Assembly: GCA_947591175.1 (NCBI GenBank)
Contig: CANQDB010000001.1
Coordinates: 1 to 36,469, forward strand
DNA: 36,469 bases
From: an uncultured Bacilli bacterium
GTDB lineage: Bacteria; Bacillota_I; Bacilli_A; RF39; UBA660
Reading direction: 5' to 3'
Under the pieces are notes generated by a model that saw only the letters and a list, made by a program, of their open reading frames with translations, had not been told where the DNA came from and did no database searches. This document shows, in pieces, positions 1 through 8,505 of the stretch; within the stretch, counting starts at the first letter, position 1; each line of letters starts with the position of its first letter. The position numbers were made by a program, and so were the translations under genes.

Positions 1-68
1 TAAAAGTTTCACTTTACGTGAAGTATATTTCCTTTTGTAATCTCCTCTAGTATATCTAGTATATATTC

Positions 69-100
69 ATTATAAGCCAAACATACCCCCCCCCAGTCAA
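69..100 (-). promoter_or_regulatory. Poly(G)-spacer promoter, copy A
   Basis: On the minus strand a -35 TTGACT (95-100) and a -10 TATAAT (69-74) are separated by 20 bases: nine G (86-94) and the 11-base TATGTTTGGCT. The same arrangement occurs upstream of the three surface-protein genes in this window. The promoter reads leftward out of the window, so its gene lies beyond position 1. Positions 1-68 hold the same leader that follows copies C and D, with a local 10-base duplication (ctagtatat twice, about 48-64). Confidence 0.75.
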
Positions 101-110
101 GCAAATCAGC

Positions 111-137
111 AAAAAACACCTGTCAAATTGACAAGTG
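111..137 (-). terminator. Hairpin terminator, cassette copy A
   Basis: On the minus strand CACTTGTC, a short AT loop and GACAGGTG form an 8-bp stem with one G-U pair, followed by TTTTTTG. It ends the zinc-ribbon/Yip1 gene. Almost the same hairpin precedes poly(G) promoter copies B and C, downstream of unrelated genes, so it appears to travel with the promoter cassette. Confidence 0.8.
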
Positions 138-163
138 CTTGATATTACTTTCTAAACTTTCTT

Positions 164-946
164 TTAAGCAAATAGTTTTGGTAAAACGTAAATTACAACT
201 ATAAGTGTAACTACTACAGCAGGTACATAAACTAATGCTAAACGGTTATGATCTAAGTTAGATGCTGCAACGATTCCTTGTAATAAGTAAATAGCATAGA
301 ACAAACTACCAACAAGAAGAACGATTAACATTAACCATCCGCTGATGTACATAAAGATTGTCGTAACTAACATAATGATAGTGTTGTAAACTGCTACTAC
401 ACCAACTAAAGCAAATGCTTTACGAATATCCATATCGCTTTTAAAGATTGCTCCAGCAAACACGTAAATCATAAGAGCCATCATTGCTAAAGTTGCCGCT
501 GAAGTTACGAATCCTTGTAAGAAAGTCTTTATAAAGTCAACTTGGAAACCAAATGCTGACAAACTAGAACTTGATAGTCCTCCTAAAGGAACTCCAGCCA
601 TGTCACCAACTGCTTTAATAATACTTACAGTACCTTCTGTTGCCAAGCAATATTGGAAAATTCCCATTACGATGCAGGCAATCACCATTGAAGCAATACC
701 TAAACCTAAGTTCTTACTAGTTGCATATTTCTTAATCGTATCAATTGGCTTAGTAAATAAACCTTTGATGATATCTAAATAAGAATTAGCATACCAATTG
801 AAATCAATTCCTGTTGCAGGAGCAGCCTCAGTTGCTACCGTTTTTCCCTCAGTTTTAGCAGCCTTTGCTCCAGTCTTTTTCTTTTCACAGTCACATACTT
901 GACCGTCTTCTAGTTTTTTACCACATTTTGTACAAAATTTTGCCAT
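164..946 (-). CDS. Zinc-ribbon, Yip1-like multispanning membrane protein
   Basis: 260 residues. The N-terminus is a short zinc ribbon (C5, C8, C18, C20 within FCTKCGKKLEDGQVCDC), then a Lys/Ala/Thr-rich linker to about residue 45. Five hydrophobic segments follow (about 81-100, 145-168, 178-200, 203-225, 238-257). This matches the Bacillota arrangement of a zinc ribbon joined to a Yip1-type membrane domain, whose biochemical role is not established. The start has a strong Shine-Dalgarno (GAGGAGG, 5 bases before ATG). The gene lies 57 bases after another zinc-ribbon membrane protein on the same strand, so the two are probably cotranscribed and may share a partner or stress signal (inference). 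Confidence 0.75.
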   Translation of the reverse strand: MAKFCTKCGKKLEDGQVCDCEKKKTGAKAAKTEGKTVATEAAPATGIDFNWYANSYLDIIKGLFTKPIDTIKKYATSKNLGLGIASMVIACIVMGIFQYCLATEGTVSIIKAVGDMAGVPLGGLSSSSLSAFGFQVDFIKTFLQGFVTSAATLAMMALMIYVFAGAIFKSDMDIRKAFALVGVVAVYNTIIMLVTTIFMYISGWLMLIVLLVGSLFYAIYLLQGIVAASNLDHNRLALVYVPAVVVTLIVVIYVLPKLFA

Positions 947-1003
947 AATTTCCTCCTCATATTACCATTTTATTTCTTTATTTCATAAATATTATGACCA
1001 ATT

Positions 1004-2257
1004 TTAATAGAAATACGTTTCTGTATTACTCATATCATATAAATGATAAGCATTATCTAAGAAATCGTATGTCATAGTCGTATAGAAATAATCATTTGAA
1101 TCACGTGTTTGGACTTCACCACTATAGTTTTCATACGAAGTGCTATACTTATAATTTATAGTACAATAAATTTCGATTCTTCCTTCATCGTTTAATTCGA
1201 CAGAAGATAAGCGAACACTAGTTACATCGAACGCTGTAAGTTGACGATAACTACTATCTACGACATCATCGTAAAGATCCGTGTAAGTATCTTCGAAATC
1301 AGATAAGGTAACATCTCCGTATTGGTAACTACTCTTTACATCAGTCCAAGTCTTCTTAGCTAAGATATTTTGATATAAAGTGTTAACATCTGTTTTAATT
1401 TGGTCTTGTAAACCAGAAATTTGATCACTTGTAAGTTCATCTAACGAAAGTTCTGCTTCATAATCATCATATGATGAAGGTGTAACATCATCTTCGATAA
1501 CAAAACCATTAGCTAGAGAAACCTTAATAGGTGTCTCCATTGTGAAGATAACTGGAATCTTGTATACATCTTGTGATTCCGTAGAATCTTTTTTATCGAG
1601 ATATTTATCTGCTACATCGACTCCATCGATACTAATCTTTGCTCCTTTTGGAACTTTCATTTCGTAGTCTTTTACGACATAATCATCAGTATCCAAAGCC
1701 ACTTTCCATTGATCGAATAGTAATAACGCTTTACCATCCTTAACTAATTTTACATTAATTGAATCTTCTTCGCCAGTTTCTCTTAAAGCACATTTTACCG
1801 TAACCGTAGCATTCGTATTAGTTGATCCATAACGGACATTTGTTACTGTACAACCCGCAACATCAAGATCTTCTCCTTTGCTTTCTTCAGCGTGTTCTAC
1901 GAATTTGTCTTTCGATACGAAAGTTGTATCACTTCCTAAATTCAAATACGAATACAACCTATTAGCATCCTGATGAATTACCGCATCGACATATTCCAAT
2001 GCCACTGTATTAGGACTATACTGGTTACTTAAAACCATATAACCTGCTACTAAAACAACTAGAACAACACCACCTACGATAAGACCAATCTTTGTCTTTT
2101 TAGACATTGGTTTACGAGGTTCTTTTGGTGTAACTGGAGCAGTTTCTTGCTTTTCATCTTCTTCTTTTTTAGAATCTGCTTCAGGTACAGGTGCCCCACA
2201 TTCTTCACAGAATTGAGCGCCTTTTTTCAATTTGGCTCCACACTCGCCACAAAACAT
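1004..2257 (-). CDS. Zinc-ribbon single-pass membrane protein, TcaA/YvbJ-like
   Basis: 417 residues from the ATG at 2257. That start sits 8 bases after AAAAGGAG; a GTG three codons earlier is too close to it. The order is zinc ribbon (MFCGECG...FCEECG), acidic/Pro linker, one transmembrane helix at about residues 55-77, then a large extracytoplasmic region of about 340 residues. The layout resembles TcaA of Staphylococcus and YvbJ of Bacillus: cytoplasmic zinc ribbon, one helix, outer NTF2-like domains. TcaA affects glycopeptide response and cell-wall behaviour; transfer of that role here is inference. It is followed by the zinc-ribbon/Yip1 gene. Confidence 0.7.
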   Translation of the reverse strand: MFCGECGAKLKKGAQFCEECGAPVPEADSKKEEDEKQETAPVTPKEPRKPMSKKTKIGLIVGGVVLVVLVAGYMVLSNQYSPNTVALEYVDAVIHQDANRLYSYLNLGSDTTFVSKDKFVEHAEESKGEDLDVAGCTVTNVRYGSTNTNATVTVKCALRETGEEDSINVKLVKDGKALLLFDQWKVALDTDDYVVKDYEMKVPKGAKISIDGVDVADKYLDKKDSTESQDVYKIPVIFTMETPIKVSLANGFVIEDDVTPSSYDDYEAELSLDELTSDQISGLQDQIKTDVNTLYQNILAKKTWTDVKSSYQYGDVTLSDFEDTYTDLYDDVVDSSYRQLTAFDVTSVRLSSVELNDEGRIEIYCTINYKYSTSYENYSGEVQTRDSNDYFYTTMTYDFLDNAYHLYDMSNTETYFY

Positions 2258-2281
2258 TACATTCACTCCTTTTCACTACTA

Positions 2282-2310
2282 AGTATAAGACAACTTACAA
2301 AAAAATACAA
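2282..2310 (-). promoter_or_regulatory. Promoter of the zinc-ribbon operon
   Basis: On the minus strand TTGTAT (2305-2310), a 17-base spacer and TATACT (2282-2287). The -35 overlaps the distal arm of the flippase terminator, so termination and initiation are back to back. Confidence 0.5.
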
Positions 2311-2347
2311 CAGAAATCGACATCTTTTTATCGTTTCCGTTGTATTT
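2299..2347 (-). terminator. Flippase terminator
   Basis: On the minus strand a long stem pairs AAATACAAC-GGAAA-CGA with TCG-ATTTC-TGTTGTATTT, followed by a run of T. The 5' arm contains the last codons and the stop of the flippase gene. Confidence 0.8.
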
Positions 2348-3743
2348 TCTTTTTGATTATAGAAAAGACTTTTTTAATGAATGGCATGTTGTAAACTAAG
2401 AAGAGAATTGCCGCTAAAATGGCGCCTAAAATATAAAAATAAAGGTTTTTACTGTAGTAGCAGAAGACTATTATAACTCCATAGAATAAATATGTTAAAA
2501 ACATTTTATAATCTAATTTTATCTTCATGTATTTTCGAATATCGATATAACGATATATGGCCATCGTAAAATAGGCAACTAAAGTTGAAATTGATGCTGC
2601 ATATAAGCCGATAACCTTAATGAGGGCTAAATCGATAACAATATTTATTAACGCCGCAAATATCGAAGTTTTAGCCACTTCCTTAGTTCGCTTAAGAGCG
2701 ACATAAATGGATCCCAATAACGAAACTAAAACATTAAAGATAGTTGCAATTAGTAATATTGGTATTTGATAATACGCTCCACTATACCCTTCTCCAATAA
2801 TAAGGAAAGAAAATAAGAATGGCATAAACGCAATAAGACCTAAACACATCGAGACAAAGATACTCATAATAAAGTTAATCATTTTACTAAAGTACTCTGC
2901 ATGGTCATCATCATTAATATACATAGCTGCGGACTCTTGCCAAGTCATATTTAAAATACCAAACAAAGTGATACAAATACTTGAAATCTTATTAGCGGAA
3001 GAATAGACTCCATTTAAACCAATTCCTAATAAACATGTCACGATTATTCTATCCGAAGTATTTACTACCCACCACGATAACTGATTTGGAACAAGCGGAA
3101 TTGAGTATTTCCAAAGTTTCTTTCTCTCACTCTTAGAATAGGTTTTAAAGTCGATGTAACGATATAGTTTTTCTTTAAAGAAGACAAATATACATCCAGC
3201 GATATTTCCAAACAAAGTTGCAGCCAGCATTCCGTTGGCTCCCCAACCGAAGAAAGCAATTAAAATAACATTTAAGATAATAGTAAAACTTCCAGTTATA
3301 AGACTTCCAACAGAGTAAACTCCATTATGTCCAAAACCTCTTGCTATTTCCAAAAAGACATTAGATAATTCGGCAAATATTAAGTTAACTAGCAAAAAGT
3401 ATTGGTATTGGTTATGTATAAAAGGTGATATCAGTAAATAAATAATTGAAAAGATTAAAGTTTGAACTCCAGTCGTCATTAAAACAGTAGTAATTAAAGT
3501 TGTCTTTCTTTCTTCTTTTTTCCGTTCATCTATTAAAAAGCGAAATAATGCTTGATCAATCTGTAAAAATAGTAAAGGTAGCATAAGTGAAATCAAGGTG
3601 TTTAATAAATCGATAGTTCCATATTCTTCAGTAGATAGTAAAGCGGTATATAAAGGCAACAAAAAGAAACTAATAAAACGAGTCGCAATTTTACCTAAAG
3701 CCACGACCAGAGTATTTTTAGCTAGTTGTTTTTCGCGATTCAT
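2328..3743 (-). CDS. Polysaccharide/lipid-linked oligosaccharide flippase
   Basis: 471 residues, almost entirely hydrophobic helices (about 12-14) with positively charged loops. It begins with a cytoplasmic Lys/Arg-rich end and the pattern TLVVALGKIATRFISFFLLP, typical of Wzx/RfbX-type members of the MOP/MATE-like superfamily. Such proteins move undecaprenyl-linked sugar units across the membrane for capsule, teichoic or exopolysaccharide assembly. No glycosyltransferases lie beside it, so the substrate cannot be guessed. Shine-Dalgarno AAAGGAG is 8 bases before ATG. It has its own promoter (3776-3804) and terminator, so it is probably monocistronic. Confidence 0.85.
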   Translation of the reverse strand: MNREKQLAKNTLVVALGKIATRFISFFLLPLYTALLSTEEYGTIDLLNTLISLMLPLLFLQIDQALFRFLIDERKKEERKTTLITTVLMTTGVQTLIFSIIYLLISPFIHNQYQYFLLVNLIFAELSNVFLEIARGFGHNGVYSVGSLITGSFTIILNVILIAFFGWGANGMLAATLFGNIAGCIFVFFKEKLYRYIDFKTYSKSERKKLWKYSIPLVPNQLSWWVVNTSDRIIVTCLLGIGLNGVYSSANKISSICITLFGILNMTWQESAAMYINDDDHAEYFSKMINFIMSIFVSMCLGLIAFMPFLFSFLIIGEGYSGAYYQIPILLIATIFNVLVSLLGSIYVALKRTKEVAKTSIFAALINIVIDLALIKVIGLYAASISTLVAYFTMAIYRYIDIRKYMKIKLDYKMFLTYLFYGVIIVFCYYSKNLYFYILGAILAAILFLVYNMPFIKKVFSIIKKKIQRKR

Positions 3744-3775
3744 AGTTCCACTCCTTTCTACTTAAGAACATCTTT

Positions 3776-3804
3776 ATTGTAATACTTTATTCGAGTTTTC
3801 ACAA
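3776..3804 (-). promoter_or_regulatory. Flippase promoter
   Basis: On the minus strand TTGTGA (3799-3804), a 17-base spacer and TACAAT (3776-3781), just downstream of the surface protein B terminator. Confidence 0.6.
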
Positions 3805-3807
3805 GAC

Positions 3808-3843
3808 GTAAAAAACCGTGTAGGTTTAGTTACACAGTTGGTT
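3808..3843 (-). terminator. Terminator of surface protein B
   Basis: On the minus strand AACC...TGTGTA pairs with TACACG-GTT across an 8-base loop, followed by TTTTTT. It starts 16 bases after the stop codon, directly behind the putative variable region. In known retroelements a hairpin near this position can also assist mutagenic homing, but a plain terminator suffices. Confidence 0.7.
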
Positions 3844-3858
3844 ACATAAGATTTTAGA

Positions 3859-5859
3859 TTATGGAACCAAAACCAGGTGGAACGAGTTGGTGACGTTCGC
3901 ATCCCCAATGTAGTAGCCGAAGTCGAATACACCCGTACTAGAATTGTGATAGATGCCGCCGCGGCAGAACCAAGGTTGCGACGATTTCACGAAATATTGA
4001 TTGTCATTATACCATCCGGCTGTTTCCGATAAAGCATGTCCATAACATATTCCTTCTTCACATGCTAAAGAAGCAGACTCATCTTCAGGATTCGAACTTG
4101 TGTATAAATCATAATATTTTTCATTTGGAAAGTCTATTCCAACATTCGAACAATCTCCTGAACGACATGTTCCATTAAAGCCCGAATTAGCTACTAGTAA
4201 AAATCCGCTTCTTGGTTGTCCATCGTCATCAGCGAGAACTCCCATGACATATTCATCTGCTCCTCCTGACATATCATACACTCCTGTGATATTTCCAGTA
4301 GTCGAGGCTCCAGGGCCTGCTAATCCTTTTCCATCTTTTAAATCTGTCATATCATCATATTCATATTGTCCTTCTTGTCTAGAGTCTTCTTGAGATGGTG
4401 TTCCATTACTATTTCCCGTTATATAAGTAGTTGATTTATTTTGATATACTTCTTTATTGGCACCATTATATAAAGAATTTCCATACTTTCCATATGTACT
4501 TTGTGAAAGATATGCTATTGCTCCCCACTCACTATTCTTACTCATATGAGTATCTTCTATTCCACTAAATCCATACTCTTCTTTAAATTCATTTGCCATT
4601 TTTTGCGATACTGTAAAGGCTTTAGCCACTTGAATATGTCCCCAGGATACAACATTTGGCTTTATTTGTGGTTTTATTGTATCTACATTACAAGTTTCTT
4701 TACCACTACAAGATGTTTCAGGACTCGTTTCAAATTTTCCATACCAGAATCCTTCTAATTCTTCTTCTCCAAAAGTAAATGCTGGATGTAATTTATAATT
4801 TCCTCCACTTTCTCCTGCTGTTCCACTTAAAAACTGCACCTTTATTTCTCCTGGAGTTTCTTGTGAACCTCCTGCATATTCAGCAATATTTACATAATCA
4901 TACTCATATCTTGGTATCCATACCCACATCGTATTGATATATTGTTCATCAATTACAGTATTTTCTGTAGCCCGAGTCAATGTTTCTCTTTGTTCTTCGA
5001 CTACTGTTACGGCATTAGCCCATTCTTGATTACAATAATTATACCAACTATTATCTTTGTTATCTTTGTCTGCTACTACCCAATTTCCATCTTTATAAAC
5101 AACTGGAATCATTCCTTGGGCTAATTGTGGTGCATTTGGTGTTGGTAATTCTTCACAAGTATTTTGTGATTCATTTTTTGGTTCAAGTGGTGGAGGTAAT
5201 TCTTCATTACTTGCATACACATTAACATTTACTGTGAACGTCTTTCCACCATATACCCATGAACCATTCTCATCAAATTCACTGGCACTTTCATCTATCC
5301 ACATACGATATCTATATGTCTTTTTAAAGTCTTCTTGATTTTCTTCTACCTTATCTTGTTCTAATGTCTTACCATTTCCTTCTTCTATTACAGATGGTTC
5401 TTGGCTTATCCATAGTTTGTTATAGATATTTACTTCTTGATTTGTCCATTTGTTTTGGATTGGTGTTTCACTATCTACTTCTCCTACACTTGTTAAATAT
5501 GTATCTACTACTTTTTCTTCTAGGGTAGAGCCATCTTTCTTCGTTAAATAGATTCCATAGTAAATTGGTGAACCTAGGGTCGTTGCCCTTACTTCGAACT
5601 CAAACATTCCTTGTCCACTTTGAGTTTTTCCATCGTCTGTTGTCATTGGAAAAGCATTTTGAATATTGATACTATTACTTGGCTTTTCGCTTAACTCATC
5701 ATAGACAAAGTATAATCTACCTGTTGTTAAAACGTTTTCTTGTTGTCCTTGTCTAGTATAAGTATAAAATGCATATGTTCCGCCTATCGTTAAGAGAACT
5801 AAACCTAGTACTAAAACTAGTATTAATACTTTCTTTTTTTGATTGTTTTTTTCGTCCAT
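3859..5859 (-). CDS. Secreted surface protein B: TasA-like N-terminus, C-lectin/FGE-like C-terminus
   Basis: 666 residues. A Lys-rich start and hydrophobic helix (about 9-30) end in GGTYAFYTY, followed by a TasA/camelysin-like beta domain (LTTGRLYFVY... to SFTVNVNVYA-type strand, about 30-215). After a Pro-rich linker (about 218-245) comes a large domain running from GMIPVVYKDGNWVV through INTMWVWIPRYEYDY and GVYDMSGGADEYVMG to SFHLVLVP. This is a formylglycine-enzyme/C-type-lectin-like fold common in gut Bacillota surface and retroelement-diversified proteins. There is no C-terminal anchor. ATG follows GAGGGAG by 11 bases. Expression is driven by poly(G) promoter copy B with a very short leader. 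The last ~37 codons are compositionally foreign (see 3862-3972). A role as a displayed binding protein is inference. Confidence 0.8.
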   Translation of the reverse strand: MDEKNNQKKKVLILVLVLGLVLLTIGGTYAFYTYTRQGQQENVLTTGRLYFVYDELSEKPSNSINIQNAFPMTTDDGKTQSGQGMFEFEVRATTLGSPIYYGIYLTKKDGSTLEEKVVDTYLTSVGEVDSETPIQNKWTNQEVNIYNKLWISQEPSVIEEGNGKTLEQDKVEENQEDFKKTYRYRMWIDESASEFDENGSWVYGGKTFTVNVNVYASNEELPPPLEPKNESQNTCEELPTPNAPQLAQGMIPVVYKDGNWVVADKDNKDNSWYNYCNQEWANAVTVVEEQRETLTRATENTVIDEQYINTMWVWIPRYEYDYVNIAEYAGGSQETPGEIKVQFLSGTAGESGGNYKLHPAFTFGEEELEGFWYGKFETSPETSCSGKETCNVDTIKPQIKPNVVSWGHIQVAKAFTVSQKMANEFKEEYGFSGIEDTHMSKNSEWGAIAYLSQSTYGKYGNSLYNGANKEVYQNKSTTYITGNSNGTPSQEDSRQEGQYEYDDMTDLKDGKGLAGPGASTTGNITGVYDMSGGADEYVMGVLADDDGQPRSGFLLVANSGFNGTCRSGDCSNVGIDFPNEKYYDLYTSSNPEDESASLACEEGICYGHALSETAGWYNDNQYFVKSSQPWFCRGGIYHNSSTGVFDFGYYIGDANVTNSFHLVLVP
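3862..3972 (-). other. Putative retroelement (DGR) variable region in surface protein B
   Basis: The C-terminus from W-F-C-R-G-G to S-F-H-L-V-L-V-P switches to C-ending codons. From the Trp to the last His most codons end in C (TTC, TGC, CGC, GGC, ATC, CAC, GAC, TAC, AAC, GTC, ACC), whereas the rest of the gene and the matching end of surface protein D use A/T-ending codons. Scattered NNC codons at C-lectin surface positions are what adenine mutagenesis of AAC codons in a template repeat would leave. The flanking scaffold (RGG, GVF.F, G.A, SF.LVL) is constant. No template repeat, reverse transcriptase or avd gene is visible in this window, so the call depends on finding them elsewhere. Confidence 0.6.
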
Positions 5860-5889
5860 AATAAAATCAACTCCCTCTATGTTAATTAC

Positions 5890-5921
5890 ATTATAAGCCT
5901 ATCATACCCCCCCCCAGTCAA
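5890..5921 (-). promoter_or_regulatory. Poly(G)-spacer promoter, copy B
   Basis: On the minus strand TTGACT (5916-5921), nine G (5907-5915), TATGATAGGCT and TATAAT (5890-5895), giving a 20-base spacer. The -10 ends only 31 bases from the ATG of surface protein B. The long leader and second promoter seen in copies C and D are absent here. Confidence 0.85.
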
Positions 5922-5931
5922 GCAAATTAAC

Positions 5932-5958
5932 AAAAAACACCTGTCAAATTGACAAGTG
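5932..5958 (-). terminator. Hairpin terminator, cassette copy B (after parC)
   Basis: On the minus strand CACTTGTC-AATTT-GACAGGTG followed by TTTTTTG. It ends the topoisomerase operon and is nearly identical to the hairpins beside promoter copies A and C. Confidence 0.8.
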
Positions 5959-5963
5959 TAAAA

Positions 5964-8495
5964 TTAAATATCTAAGAAATCGTCGATTGTCATCAGACGA
6001 TCATCGATTTCTTTTAACGAGACCGTTTTCTTTACTGGCTCCTTTTGGGCTTCGTTACTTTCGATTTCCATTTCTTCTTTTTTCTCTAAATCCTTAACAA
6101 GGAAGGCATCGATTAATACTCCTTTATGAACTGTACTTCCAGTTGAATAACGATCCATAATTGGAAGTTCCGTTAATTTAATAGTATCGATTCCATCACC
6201 TTTGAAACCCAAATAGTTCTTAGTATCGACTACAAAGGTTCGTAAAACGTGATATGGATTAGTCTTCACTTCCCGGAATAGTAAAAGTCCACGTCTTGCT
6301 CTCGTTGATTTCTCAAAATCTGAAAGTTTAACTCGTTTACCAGTACCTTTATCGGTTACAACTGAAACATACTCGGTATTATTAGCATTGAAACAGGCAA
6401 CACTTACTACTTCGTCATCTTTCAAATTAATTCCTTTAACTCCACTAGTTTTAGTACCGACAAGTGGAATATCATCTCTATCGAACCATAAACCATAGCC
6501 ATTCTTAGTACCGATAAAGATATCGTTATAAGTCGTAAAGAAAGCATCCACGACATGATCTTTATCCTTTAACTTCATACAAGTAACAGGCTTAGTGTAT
6601 CTTGCAATCTTGAAGTCTTTTAAAGGGGTACGCTTAATCATACCACTAGCACTAGCAATCGTAATATCTTGGTTCGTTTCAAATGATGATACTGGAAGGG
6701 CTGCGACTAATTCTTCGGTTTCATCCATTTTGATAATATTACTTATGTGTTTACCTAAATCTTTCCATTTTAAATCAGGTAATTCGTGCACTGGCACAAA
6801 TAGATAATTTCCTAAGTTCGTAAATAATAACAAAGTATCCCAAGTATTAAGTTCAAAGCACCCTATTAGGTAATCGTTTTCTTTAAGACTCGTATCTTCA
6901 TTAGTTGCTTGGAAACTTCTAAAACTACTCCGTTTAACGTAACCATCTCTGGTAACAGTTACAATGACATCTTCTTTTGGAATCATAGCGGACGTATCGA
7001 TTGTAATCTCAGTTATTTCATCCTTGATTTCTGTTTTACGCAGAAGTCCATACTCTTTCTTAACTCGTCTTAATTCTTCTTTCATAACTTCTTTAAGTTT
7101 TTCTTCGTCCGATAGAATTTTTTCAAGGCCTGCTACGACGATTCTTAAATTCTTTAACTCTTCCTCTAGTAAAGTGACATCGGTATTCGTCAATTTATAA
7201 AGTTGTAAGTTGACGATAGCCTCGGCCTGTTCCATCGTAAATTCAAACTCTTTAACTAAGTTTTCTTTAGCATCGGTTTTATTTTTACTACCTCTAATAA
7301 CTCTGATAACTTCATCTAGAATTGAAAGGCACTTGATAAGTCCTTCGACGATATGAAGACGTTTCTTAGCCGTTGCTAAATCGAAATTAGTTCTTCGTAA
7401 AATTACTTCTTTTTGGTGACGGATATAAGCGTCTAACATTGGAATGAGGCCAAGTAAACGCGGTCTTCTATTCTCGATAGCCACCATGTTGTAGTTATAC
7501 GATATTTGTAAATCGGTATTCTTGTATAAATAATTGAGGACTAAATCACGATTACAATCTTTCTTTAAATCAATAGCAATACGTAAACCATCTCTATCTG
7601 ATTCATCACGGACTTCAATCATACCATCGATTTTCTTATCGATTCTAATTTCATCTATTTTACGAACTAATAAAGCCTTGTTTACTTCGAAAGGAATCTC
7701 ATCGATTACTAAGGTGAGTTTTCCTTTTTCTTCTTCGAACCGCGTTTTCGCCCTAACTACTACACGACCTCGACCTGTTTCATAGGCTTCTCTTATTCCG
7801 TCTTTTCCTTCGACAATTCCACCTGTTGGAAAATCAGGTCCTTTGACGATTTCTAATAACGTTTCAAGTCTGCAATTAGGGTTATCGATTCTATGAATCG
7901 TCGCTTGAATAACTTCATCTAAATTGTGAGGTGGAATATTAGTGGCATATCCTGCAGAAATTCCTGTCGTACCACTTACTAAAAGATTTGGGTACTTGGC
8001 AGGAAGTACCGTTGGCTCCATAATCGTATCATCGAAGTTAGGAGCAAACTGAACAGTATCTTTTTCGATATCTTTTAATAGTTCGTTACTAATCTTGGCA
8101 AGACGTGCTTCCGTATAACGGTAAGCAGCAGGGCTATCACCATCGATTGAACCGTTGTTACCATGCATATCGATATATGGATGACGACTCTTCCAATCTT
8201 GACTCATTCGAACCATTGCTTCATAAATAGAACTATCGCCATGCGGATGGAAATTACCGATAACATCTCCGACTGTTTTAGCACTCTTTCGATAGCCATG
8301 GTCGTAAGTGTTTTTTTCTCTAAACATCGAGTACAAAATACGTCTTTGAACAGGCTTTAATCCATCTCTCACATCGGGAATAGCCCTATCTTGAATGATA
8401 TACTTCGAGTAACTTCCAAATCTTTCACCCATTATCTCTTCGAGTGAATAATGATAAATCTTCTCGATAATTTCTTGTGTTTTTTGTTTCTTCAT
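5964..8495 (-). CDS. parC: DNA topoisomerase IV subunit A
   Basis: 843 residues, the breakage-reunion subunit that, with ParE, decatenates daughter chromosomes. DRAIPDVRDGLKPVQRR opens the winged-helix/tower region, and the catalytic tyrosine is Y127 in AAYRYTEARL. The quinolone-determining segment reads HPHGDSSIYEA (S88, E92), the unmutated form by comparison with staphylococcal GrlA. The second half carries the beta-pinwheel C-terminal repeats. An acidic/Lys-rich tail of about 50 residues follows and is probably disordered. AGGGGTG lies 5 bases before ATG. The gene begins 10 bases after an unknown ORF that separates it from parE. Confidence 0.95.
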   Translation of the reverse strand: MKKQKTQEIIEKIYHYSLEEIMGERFGSYSKYIIQDRAIPDVRDGLKPVQRRILYSMFREKNTYDHGYRKSAKTVGDVIGNFHPHGDSSIYEAMVRMSQDWKSRHPYIDMHGNNGSIDGDSPAAYRYTEARLAKISNELLKDIEKDTVQFAPNFDDTIMEPTVLPAKYPNLLVSGTTGISAGYATNIPPHNLDEVIQATIHRIDNPNCRLETLLEIVKGPDFPTGGIVEGKDGIREAYETGRGRVVVRAKTRFEEEKGKLTLVIDEIPFEVNKALLVRKIDEIRIDKKIDGMIEVRDESDRDGLRIAIDLKKDCNRDLVLNYLYKNTDLQISYNYNMVAIENRRPRLLGLIPMLDAYIRHQKEVILRRTNFDLATAKKRLHIVEGLIKCLSILDEVIRVIRGSKNKTDAKENLVKEFEFTMEQAEAIVNLQLYKLTNTDVTLLEEELKNLRIVVAGLEKILSDEEKLKEVMKEELRRVKKEYGLLRKTEIKDEITEITIDTSAMIPKEDVIVTVTRDGYVKRSSFRSFQATNEDTSLKENDYLIGCFELNTWDTLLLFTNLGNYLFVPVHELPDLKWKDLGKHISNIIKMDETEELVAALPVSSFETNQDITIASASGMIKRTPLKDFKIARYTKPVTCMKLKDKDHVVDAFFTTYNDIFIGTKNGYGLWFDRDDIPLVGTKTSGVKGINLKDDEVVSVACFNANNTEYVSVVTDKGTGKRVKLSDFEKSTRARRGLLLFREVKTNPYHVLRTFVVDTKNYLGFKGDGIDTIKLTELPIMDRYSTGSTVHKGVLIDAFLVKDLEKKEEMEIESNEAQKEPVKKTVSLKEIDDRLMTIDDFLDI

Positions 8496-8505
8496 GAAAA
8501 CACCC

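Noticed and set aside
69..100. MerR-type promoter (19-20 base spacer opened by an activator) as the explanation of the poly(G) promoters
   Set aside because: The spacer has no inverted repeat for a dimeric regulator, and the extra length is a pure G run of unequal size. Kept only as the main alternative to phase variation.
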